From Methanobacteriota archaeon (GTDB lineage: Archaea; Thermoplasmatota; Poseidoniia; Poseidoniales; Poseidoniaceae): DNA of 11,737 nucleotides. The translations under genes and the position numbers were made by a program. Below are positions 1-6,120 of this stretch, piece by piece; position 1 is the stretch's first letter; each line of letters starts with the position of its first letter. The notes beneath the pieces were generated by a model that worked only from the letters and a program-made list of their open reading frames with translations, was not told the origin of the DNA and did no database searches. Location: the NCBI GenBank assembly GCA_002731395.1, contig PCBQ01000035.1:7403-19139 (forward strand). The letters run 5' to 3'.

Positions 1-1
1 A

Positions 2-1027
2 TCAACGCGTCGCGAGGGTGAGGTTCTTCCACATGTCCTCGGGGACCTCCATGGACAGCCGCAGACCGCCCATGGCACCCAGACGAACAGGGTCATCCAC
101 GACGTGGACGTTGACGTCACCCATGTCGGAGAGACGACGCTCGATCATGGCGCCGAGGCCACGGATACCAGAGCCACCGCCGGCGAGAACCATGTTGCGA
201 CGGAATTCGTCGTGGAACTCTGGGTTGGACTCGGAAATGAGCTTCTTGACGTTCTCAACGATTGGATCGACAATGGACTCGCATGCGCGCTGCACACAGT
301 CGGTGATGTCGAGCGTCATGGCCTTCCCTTCGATTGAGAAATCCACCATGATGGGGTCCTCAGGAGGCGAGGTGGACACGAAGGAGTGCTGCTCCTTCCA
401 GCGGCGAGCCATGTCCTTGGTGACTTGGGCGCCGTTGTACTTGGCCTGGACTTCCTTGATGATCTGGCTGTCCACGTAGTCGCCGGCGTAGCCGGTGTGC
501 ATCTGGTCACCGGGCCCCGGAATGGTGCCGTAAACGCGGCACAAGTCGGTCGTGCCTGCACCGATATCGATGACGAGGGTGTGCTCCAGCATGTCGAGGG
601 CATAGGCCACAGCGAAAGGTTCGGAGATGATCATGGCAGCATTCACGGAGCCCGCGGCTGCGTCGAAGATGGCCGTCTTGTCGACGTGGCTCGCCTCAGC
701 TGGCGCACCGATGACGGCGACAACGCGGTCGTAGTCCTCTGGATCGGAAAGACCGATGAGGTGGGTGATGAAGTGGGCGATGTACTGCCGATCTTCTGGG
801 GTGTCCTTGATGACACCGAGTTCGAGTGGGCGGTAGAGGTTCAGCGCCAATCGGTTCTTGAGCGCCTCTTCGCCGAAGAGCACGTCACGCTTCAGGAAAT
901 TTCGGGCAACGGGATCCTTCGGGGTTCCAATGACGGTCAACTCTTCCACTTCGTGGGATGCTGAGGACACCATGACGGAACGGAAGGTTCCGAGGTCGAT
1001 TCCAATGTACAGTGTCTCTTTGGCCAT
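2..1027 (-). CDS. MamK/MreB-like actin-family ATPase (putative filament protein)
   Basis: This is a 341-residue actin-fold ATPase, expected to bind ATP and polymerise into cytoplasmic filaments. The phosphate-1 loop lies at about residues 9-21 (GIDLGTFRS), a Glu in an SEPF motif at 136, the phosphate-2 loop at 152-161 (VIDIGAGTTD), and the adenosine motif at 280-296 (LAGGGSGIRG). Several stretches recall bacterial MamK more than typical MreB as I remember them: PKDPVARNFL near 37, GTIPGPGDQ at 167-175, an EQHSFV segment near 212, and a PEDMWKNL tail. I see no signal peptide or membrane helix. ATG 1027 is chosen because the actin fold begins at once; ATG 1060 is an alternative adding 11 residues. 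It is last in a minus-strand run, 51 bp after the double zinc-ribbon gene. Actin-fold assignment is firm; the MamK-like subclass is from memory and not tested by phylogeny. Confidence 0.88.
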   Translation of the reverse strand: MAKETLYIGIDLGTFRSVMVSSASHEVEELTVIGTPKDPVARNFLKRDVLFGEEALKNRLALNLYRPLELGVIKDTPEDRQYIAHFITHLIGLSDPEDYDRVVAVIGAPAEASHVDKTAIFDAAAGSVNAAMIISEPFAVAYALDMLEHTLVIDIGAGTTDLCRVYGTIPGPGDQMHTGYAGDYVDSQIIKEVQAKYNGAQVTKDMARRWKEQHSFVSTSPPEDPIMVDFSIEGKAMTLDITDCVQRACESIVDPIVENVKKLISESNPEFHDEFRRNMVLAGGGSGIRGLGAMIERRLSDMGDVNVHVVDDPVRLGAMGGLRLSMEVPEDMWKNLTLATR

Positions 1028-1078
1028 AGGCCCACGAGCGTGGTTTCGCTTATGAACCATCCCTTGGCTGATTTGTGG

Positions 1079-2131
1079 TCAGCACCACGCTTCGCACGTG
1101 TGACAGTACCATGCCGCATGCTCGGGGTAAAGTTCAGCCATGCCAGAGCATCCCGTGCATTCTTTCTGAGCCTGATCGCCGAACATCTGCATGACGATGG
1201 ACACATGATGGTGATCGTCGATGCCGAGTTGCTGGCGCATCGCCCAGAGCAGTTGGTCCTCAGAAGGAGATATGATGCCGTCTTCGAGCACCAGTTCAAC
1301 CACGCTCTTGTAGTCGTCAATGACCTGAATTTCTCGGTGATCGAGCCGAATTCCACCTTTTTCCGCGACGATGTCTTGCCCGCCAGGATCGTCAGCAAAC
1401 ACCACGAGAGCGCTTGCTTGGAGGCTTTCTTCCCTCAATTCAAGCTGAATGCTGCTGCCCTCAAGGTTCGCATACACCAAACGTGAATGGCGGTTGATGG
1501 TGTTGGTGATGGAGCGCGCTGTGTCTTCCTTGGTGCGGCCGCGTTTCCACCCCGTGGGGCTTGATTCGTTGTAAGCGTAGAATTCCGTGCCGTATCCAGG
1601 ATATTCCAAGCGGAGTTCTTCCCCGCCGTCAAAATCGTTGGTCAGGATGTGGAAGGCTGCGACGTGAGTGGAAACGATGTTGTCGTCGTCGTCGAAACTG
1701 ATCATCAACGGTTTTCGCTCCTCTGCAGCGGCGTTAAAGTGGCCTTGCATGCCGCTCATCCACTTGTCCTCCAGCCGCTTGAGGCTGGCTTCCTGCTCAC
1801 CAGAGAGGCCTTTGTCAATGCCCAGCATGCCACGCAATTCACCCGATTGGAGGTCTTGCTTGAATTGATCAACCAAACCTGCGTTGTAGTGGTGGTCGTC
1901 CCGCGTCGGACCCGCCCTTTGTTCCCGGTAATTCGGGTCCGCCCATTCATATCCGCATTTCGAGCAGGCGAGGTATCCGGTCATGGTCGAGGGTTGCGCG
2001 TCGCCACCGCAACGTGGGCAATCGCCCTCCTCATCAACGGCCAAATTGTCTGCTGCTTCGCGACGACCGCGGCGGGGATTGAATCCAGCCATGCCCTGCG
2101 ATGAACCGAGACCGGACTTCAAGGTGTCCAT
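1079..2131 (-). CDS. Unknown protein with a zinc ribbon at each end
   Basis: I do not recognise this 350-residue protein as a named family. Its N-terminus carries a CPRCG...CSKCG zinc ribbon (Cys 38, 41, 56, 59). A second Cys pair set closes the protein (Cys 325, 328, 343, 346, plus a terminal Cys350). Between them lie an acidic, helical middle, a beta-rich stretch at about 140-265, and a helical segment at about 274-315 (LEDGIISPSEDQLLWAMRQQLGI) that resembles TerB-like or EF-hand-like helical repeats. No signal peptide or membrane helix is seen, so it is probably cytoplasmic. The start lies 2 bp after the stop of the OB-fold gene, and the actin-like gene follows, so all are probably co-transcribed. 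A role as scaffold, adaptor or nucleic-acid binder is only inference. A start at ATG 2092 (residue 14) is also possible. Confidence 0.8.
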   Translation of the reverse strand: MDTLKSGLGSSQGMAGFNPRRGRREAADNLAVDEEGDCPRCGGDAQPSTMTGYLACSKCGYEWADPNYREQRAGPTRDDHHYNAGLVDQFKQDLQSGELRGMLGIDKGLSGEQEASLKRLEDKWMSGMQGHFNAAAEERKPLMISFDDDDNIVSTHVAAFHILTNDFDGGEELRLEYPGYGTEFYAYNESSPTGWKRGRTKEDTARSITNTINRHSRLVYANLEGSSIQLELREESLQASALVVFADDPGGQDIVAEKGGIRLDHREIQVIDDYKSVVELVLEDGIISPSEDQLLWAMRQQLGIDDHHHVSIVMQMFGDQAQKECTGCSGMAELYPEHAAWYCHTCEAWC

Positions 2132-2133
2132 GC

Positions 2134-2952
2134 CTAGAGGCGAATGGCCTTCCGCCCGTAACGGAGCACGCCGTCTTGTGCGTAAACGCGCCGGACAATC
2201 AGGAGGACCTCATCGTCGATGTTCACGTCGTTCGGATGACCGTCCGCATACAGAAACACGCCAGAAGGACCCTCCTCAAACGAGAGAATCATCGAAGTAA
2301 GTCCGCCGAGGATAGGAGCCCGTATGGCAAACTCGGAGGGACAACCGGCAGCGATGAGACGCGTCCATGAGACCACACGTGCGGCCATGGACAGGCAAGC
2401 ACCGTGCTGAGGTTCACCGCCGTCAGCCATGGAGCCGCGGGGTGGCCAAATAGGCCCGGCTTGGGCAAGCATGCCCAAGCGGGCCTTTAGGCCCAAATCG
2501 TGGACTTGGCCGGATACGTAGGCACCTTGGGACACGTTGGCGGTACCCATTTCTGTGGACCACGCTGTGTTGATTGCTGCATGCGCATCGGCGTCAACCG
2601 AGATGCGAAGATCCGACGGGACGGACACCGCATCAACATCCAAACCCGATTCACGCGCCGTCACGGCCGCTCCGCATTGGAATCGGTGAGCAACATGGTC
2701 GGCTCCCTCCTTGACGGTCAACCACGGTAGGCTTGCAGCGAACAGAGAACGCTCGGATTCGTGGAGGTCGACCTCCACAGGGCCTTCATGCCCGTGGTGA
2801 CGCCATGCTTCGAGGGCGTCGATGAGGATTGTGAGGTCGTCGGCATCAGGGGCATGAACACGGCGGTCTCCAACGTGAAAGGCTGAAGCGACGACAACAG
2901 CCTCCTCGATGCTGATCAGGGCATTCCCGGCCATCATCTCGTTCAGAATCAC
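2134..2952 (-). CDS. DUF35 OB-fold-like protein paired with thiolase, zinc ribbon missing
   Basis: This 272-residue protein ends in what looks like a DUF35/OB-fold domain (about 188-272): an SWTRL segment, then APILGGLTSMILSFEEG and a basic RYGRK tail. In archaea, DUF35 proteins bridge acetoacetyl-CoA thiolase and HMG-CoA synthase, normally with a rubredoxin-like Cys4 zinc ribbon before the OB fold. Here that place (about 165-187) has a single Cys, so the ribbon seems lost. The first 160 residues are unassigned; SIEEAVVVASAFHVGDRRV followed by a DADDLTILIDALEA stretch faintly recalls thiolase-superfamily segments. The GTG start at 2952 is preferred: GTGA overlaps the thiolase stop by 4 bp and GGGAGG lies 8 nt upstream. 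An upstream ATG at 2985 would add 11 residues within the thiolase gene. The gene pairing supports a thiolase-partner role; the family call is moderate. Confidence 0.65.
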   Translation of the reverse strand: MILNEMMAGNALISIEEAVVVASAFHVGDRRVHAPDADDLTILIDALEAWRHHGHEGPVEVDLHESERSLFAASLPWLTVKEGADHVAHRFQCGAAVTARESGLDVDAVSVPSDLRISVDADAHAAINTAWSTEMGTANVSQGAYVSGQVHDLGLKARLGMLAQAGPIWPPRGSMADGGEPQHGACLSMAARVVSWTRLIAAGCPSEFAIRAPILGGLTSMILSFEEGPSGVFLYADGHPNDVNIDDEVLLIVRRVYAQDGVLRYGRKAIRL

Positions 2953-4118
2953 TCCAACGACCTCCCAAACACGTGAACCGCACACGTGGCACCTGAGCCA
3001 CCGACGTTGTGCGTCAAACCAACTTCAGCGTCGCGGACCTGGCGTGGCCCCGCTTGACCGCGTAACTGCTTGAACACCTCGACCGCTTGACCCGCTCCCG
3101 TTGCACCCAAAGGGTGTCCCTTTGCTTTGAGGCCGCCCGAGCCGTTCACCGTGGTGCGCCCTTCGTTGCGCTTCCCCTCACCGTTACGAGCGAAGACGCC
3201 ACCTTGGCCGCTTTCGGTCAACCCAAGGTCTTCAGTGGCGAGTAATTCCGCGACAGTGAAGCAATCATGCACCTCGACCACATCGAGGTCAGAAGCAGCA
3301 TATCCGGACTGAGCATAGGCCTGTGAGGCGGCCGAACGCGTGGCGGCAAGGGTGGTGAGGCTGGGCCTGTCATGGAGCGCAAGGTGATCTGAGGCCGCCC
3401 CGCTGCCCCGCATCCAGACCGGCGCGTCCGTCAATTTGCGGGCCACATCCGCCGAAGCCAAAACTACGGCTGCGGCACCGTCCGAGGTCGGGCAACAATC
3501 GTACAGTGTCAAGGGATCGGCGATGACCATGCCATTGGCGGCTTTCTCGAAGGAGACATCCTTGCGCAAATGGGCATCTGGATTATCCAAGGCATGGGCG
3601 TGATTCTTGACGCTGATGTGCACCAAGTCGTCGTGGGTTGAACCGTGTTCATGCATGTGGCGTCGCGCCATGAGGGCGTAGGTGCCTGGGAAGGTCAGGC
3701 CCGCCAAGCGTTCCCATTCGGTGTCCCCGGACACGCCGAGCCAGTACCGCTTCCGCTCCGGCGTGAGGTCGTTCATCTTCTCCACGCCGCCAACCACGAC
3801 CACATCAGCGCGACCGCTGGCGATCGCCGCCCATCCATCGCGCAAGGCGAAGCCCGAGGACGCGCATGCGTTCTCGATGCGACGGGCTGGGACGCCGGCC
3901 ATTCCGGCGTGCTCTGCAAGGTAGGCCGCCGTGTTCCCAAGTTGTCCGCCCCCGAACGCGGTGGATCCGAGAAAGACCTCGTCCACCGATGCGGGGGCAA
4001 GGTCACCGTCAATCGACGCAAAACATGAGCGAACCGCATCGGCCCACATGTCCTTCATGGCGGCTGGGTGCGTGCCGTAGGGCGTTTGCCCTGCACCGAC
4101 CATGGCAACGTCGACCAT
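2949..4118 (-). CDS. Archaeal/SCPx-type thiolase (probable acetyl-CoA acetyltransferase)
   Basis: This is a full-length 389-residue thiolase-fold enzyme. The nucleophilic Cys85 sits in ENACASSG, His284 in EVHDCFTVAEL, His335 in GHPLGATG, and the C-terminal loop HNVGGSGA lies at 370-377. The VHDCF and NxGGxG patterns are typical of the SCP-x/archaeal thiolase group rather than classical bacterial AtoB. Archaeal members condense two acetyl-CoA to acetoacetyl-CoA for the mevalonate pathway, working in complex with DUF35 protein and HMG-CoA synthase; others degrade acyl-CoAs. The DUF35-like gene overlaps its 3' end by GTGA, which supports the complex-forming type. HMG-CoA synthase is not in the window, so the biosynthetic role is likely but not shown. 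ATG 4118 is preceded at about 10 nt by a G-rich GGGGGTGG. The gene diverges from the KptA gene. Confidence 0.9.
   Translation of the reverse strand: MVDVAMVGAGQTPYGTHPAAMKDMWADAVRSCFASIDGDLAPASVDEVFLGSTAFGGGQLGNTAAYLAEHAGMAGVPARRIENACASSGFALRDGWAAIASGRADVVVVGGVEKMNDLTPERKRYWLGVSGDTEWERLAGLTFPGTYALMARRHMHEHGSTHDDLVHISVKNHAHALDNPDAHLRKDVSFEKAANGMVIADPLTLYDCCPTSDGAAAVVLASADVARKLTDAPVWMRGSGAASDHLALHDRPSLTTLAATRSAASQAYAQSGYAASDLDVVEVHDCFTVAELLATEDLGLTESGQGGVFARNGEGKRNEGRTTVNGSGGLKAKGHPLGATGAGQAVEVFKQLRGQAGPRQVRDAEVGLTHNVGGSGATCAVHVFGRSLE
2961..2966 (-). promoter_or_regulatory. Ribosome binding site for the OB-fold gene
   Basis: GGGAGG on the minus strand ends 8 nt before the GTG at 2952. It lies inside the end of the thiolase gene and decides the GTG start over the upstream ATG at 2985. 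Together with the GTGA overlap it points to translational coupling. Confidence 0.65.
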
Positions 4119-4187
4119 GCTTGTCCATCCACCCCCGGCACTTGACCATCACGGTGGGTGATGCCGATGATGCTATGAACCACGCGC

Positions 4188-4192
4188 GGAGG
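4188..4192 (+). promoter_or_regulatory. Ribosome binding site for kptA
   Basis: GGAGG lies 9 nt before ATG 4202. It supports that start, which includes the four-cysteine N-terminal segment, over later in-frame ATGs at 4235 and 4298 that would cut off cysteines. Confidence 0.5.
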
Positions 4193-4201
4193 CGGGAAAT
4201 C

Positions 4202-4903
4202 ATGCTGCGACAGTGTCGACTCCGATCCTGCTCAATGAACAACGGTTTCTTCACCGGGACCAACTGCGAGGTGTGCAACGACGAAGGCAAATTCATCATG
4301 AGCGACCGGGAAGCCAACTCCGTTGGCCGAATTCTCGCTCTTGTGTTGCGTCACGCACCAGAGAAGTTCAATGTGGACATGGACATTAACGGCTGGGTCG
4401 AAACCCGTGAACTGTCCAAGGCCATCGCCGACAGCCGCCGCCACCTGCACTGGGTGCGCGCATGGCACTTCGAAGCCATCGCCAACGCCGATGAAAAAGG
4501 GCGCTGGCAGGTCGAGAACGAAATGATCCGTGCGACCTACGGTCACTCCATCGAGATTGAACTCGATTTGCCCACCGATGACATCCCAGAAGCCCTCTAT
4601 TGGCCCTGTGAAGCGAGCGAGGTTGAATCCCTGCTCAAGTTCGGCATCTTATCTGGAGATCGCAAGCACATCCATCTCTCCCGGACGATTGAGAATGCGC
4701 TTGAGGCTGGACACGTGCGAATTGGGCGCCCCTCGATCATCGAAGTTGACACCATCCGCGCCATCGCTGACGGTCACACCATCTATCGTGCTGGAACCAC
4801 CGTGTTCTTGACCGACGAGGTCCCCCCCACGGCCCTCTATCCCGTTGGCGAAGACGACCCCATCGTCCAGGAAACCTTCGCCCGCTGGGACGAAGAAGAG
4901 TGA
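4202..4903 (+). CDS. kptA: RNA 2'-phosphotransferase (Tpt1/KptA) with Cys-rich N-terminus
   Basis: This 233-residue protein belongs to the Tpt1/KptA family, which moves the 2'-phosphate left at an RNA splice or repair junction to NAD+, giving ADP-ribose 1'',2''-cyclic phosphate. The expected Arg-His-Arg-Arg set is visible: Arg50-His51 in VLRHAPEKF, Arg110 in IRATYGHS, and Arg173 or Arg176 in VRIGRPSII. The HIHLS motif is at 156-160 and LTDEVPP at 203-209. Cysteines 5, 10, 22 and 25 before the catalytic fold look like the zinc-finger leader found in some archaeal KptA proteins. Odd: the usual YHGT motif reads YWPC at 133-136. The start is ATG 4202 (GGAGG 9 nt upstream); ATG 4175 is in frame further up. 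It diverges from the thiolase run. Family call is firm; activity with the altered motif is uncertain. Confidence 0.9.
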   Translation: MLRQCRLRSCSMNNGFFTGTNCEVCNDEGKFIMSDREANSVGRILALVLRHAPEKFNVDMDINGWVETRELSKAIADSRRHLHWVRAWHFEAIANADEKGRWQVENEMIRATYGHSIEIELDLPTDDIPEALYWPCEASEVESLLKFGILSGDRKHIHLSRTIENALEAGHVRIGRPSIIEVDTIRAIADGHTIYRAGTTVFLTDEVPPTALYPVGEDDPIVQETFARWDEEE

Positions 4904-5230
4904 TCAGCGCGCGCCGCATGCTGGGCAAAAGTCCAGTTCTGGGTCGAGCATAGACCCACAGACCTCACAGGTGCCTGAGGCCAACGTCGACATGGTTTCC
5001 CTTACTTCGGATTCCACGGTGCGTTGTTGTGGGCGTACGACCTTCGTTGGGTCCAGGCCCAAGCGGACACGCTCGGCATGAGCGGCGTGGAAACGCATCG
5101 CCTCCTGAAGCGAAGTTTGCAGTTGACGACGGCGCTGCTCGCGTTCAACAGCGTCTGCAATGGACTCCGTGGCCTCGAGCTCGACCTGAAGGTGGCGCAT
5201 GAACACGTCAACCGTTGCTTCGTCGCCCAT
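4904..5230 (-). CDS. Small helical protein with C-terminal zinc ribbon
   Basis: I cannot name a family for this 108-residue protein. Residues 5-60 are rich in charged and helix-forming residues (many Glu, Arg, Gln, Ala) and may form a coiled-coil or helical hairpin. The last 21 residues carry a CEVCG...CPACG zinc ribbon (Cys 88, 91, 102, 105), ending two residues after the motif. Small proteins of this design are common in archaea and often act as nucleic-acid or protein adaptors, but no function can be claimed. Its stop abuts the KptA stop with no bases between them, in convergent orientation. The start is ATG 5230; an in-frame TTG at 5260 would add 10 residues, and no clear ribosome binding site decides it. 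It diverges from the isopentenyl phosphate kinase gene. Confidence 0.7.
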   Translation of the reverse strand: MGDEATVDVFMRHLQVELEATESIADAVEREQRRRQLQTSLQEAMRFHAAHAERVRLGLDPTKVVRPQQRTVESEVRETMSTLASGTCEVCGSMLDPELDFCPACGAR

Positions 5231-5304
5231 GGGTGCTCTGTGAGTGCGGTCCGTCTTCAATCCTCGCGAGGCACCCTCTTGAAGCGGAAAGCCGTGGACC
5301 CACC

Positions 5305-6120
5305 ATGGCCCCCGCAGTTGTGCTGAAACTTGGAGGTGGCCTGATCACCGAAAAGGCGAGGTTGACCACCGTTCAGTCCGATCGGCTGGAGCGGTTGGCC
5401 ATTGAGATTGCAAACGCCGCACAACAAGGTGTCCACGTTCTCGTCGTGCATGGCGCAGGTTCATTCGGACATTTGCGCGCCAAGGTTTGGGGCCTTGCTG
5501 ATGGACGATCAAACGTTCAGGCTGATGACGGCTGCTCGAATCAAGACGAGGCCGTAGAACGGGTCCGGGCGGACATGATGGCTCTCGCGGAGCACGTGAC
5601 GGGAGCCCTTCACTGCGCAGGACTCGTCACCAGCAAGCATCCTCCGCACCGTTGGGCTGTCGGGACAGGAACTGATTTCCTCGGGGACGTCAGCCCGCTT
5701 CAACCCAGCACCATTATCCCCGTCACGTGGGGCGATGTCGTTCCAGTGGACGGTCCTGCGGAATTCGGCATCTTGTCCGGGGACGACCTTGTGCACCGAT
5801 GTGCGGTTGAATTACCCAACATCTTGCGCGTTGTGTTCGCTATGGGTGGGGCCGATGGCGTGTTGCGTAAGCCACCTCATGAAGCCGTACGTGAAGACCT
5901 GATTGAGGTCTGGCATGATGGGGCTGAGTTCGTTGGTGTCCACGCTGCGGACATGGACGTGACCGGGGGCATCGGCCTGAAGGTTCAACGCGCACGCAGC
6001 ATCGCTGCGCATGGCATTGAGACGTTGTTTGTGAACGGTGAAGTCGAAGGGCGCCTAGAAGCTGCATTGCTGGGACGTCCCGTGCGTGGGACTCGCTTCC
6101 CATCAACGCAGAAGGGATGA
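5305..6120 (+). CDS. Isopentenyl phosphate kinase
   Basis: This 271-residue amino-acid-kinase-fold enzyme phosphorylates isopentenyl phosphate with ATP to isopentenyl diphosphate, the last step of the alternative archaeal mevalonate route. Evidence: KLGGGLITEK at 8-17 (Ser of the common KLGGS replaced by Gly), VVHGAGSFGH at 47-56 with the family's catalytic His56, PVTWGDVVPVDG at 139-150, GILSGDD at 155-161, and the C-terminal DVTGGIGLKV at 218-227 followed by LFVNGEVEGRL. Length and motif order fit the family, and the SFGH histidine separates it from fosfomycin or glutamate kinases. The start is ATG 5305, where the first beta-strand begins. The stop overlaps the next gene's start (ATGA), placing it in one operon with the IDI-GGPPS fusion that uses its product. 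Confidence is high. Confidence 0.92.
   Translation: MAPAVVLKLGGGLITEKARLTTVQSDRLERLAIEIANAAQQGVHVLVVHGAGSFGHLRAKVWGLADGRSNVQADDGCSNQDEAVERVRADMMALAEHVTGALHCAGLVTSKHPPHRWAVGTGTDFLGDVSPLQPSTIIPVTWGDVVPVDGPAEFGILSGDDLVHRCAVELPNILRVVFAMGGADGVLRKPPHEAVREDLIEVWHDGAEFVGVHAADMDVTGGIGLKVQRARSIAAHGIETLFVNGEVEGRLEAALLGRPVRGTRFPSTQKG

Noticed and set aside
386..964. 192-codon plus-strand frame opposite the actin-like gene
   Set aside because: It lies fully within the actin gene on the other strand and has no recognisable motif or ribosome binding site.
2..1027. Possible magnetosome island
   Set aside because: Only the actin-like protein recalls MamK. None of the neighbours resembles MamA, MamB, MamE, MamM or other magnetosome proteins.
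1032..1043. CCACG-AG-CGTGG inverted repeat before the actin-like start
   Set aside because: A 5-bp stem with a 2-base loop is weak and may be chance. If translation starts at ATG 1060 it is coding sequence.
3866..4201. Upstream extension of the KptA frame by 112 codons
   Set aside because: It runs antisense through the thiolase gene and has no conserved sequence. GGAGG before ATG 4202 and the Cys leader fix the start later.
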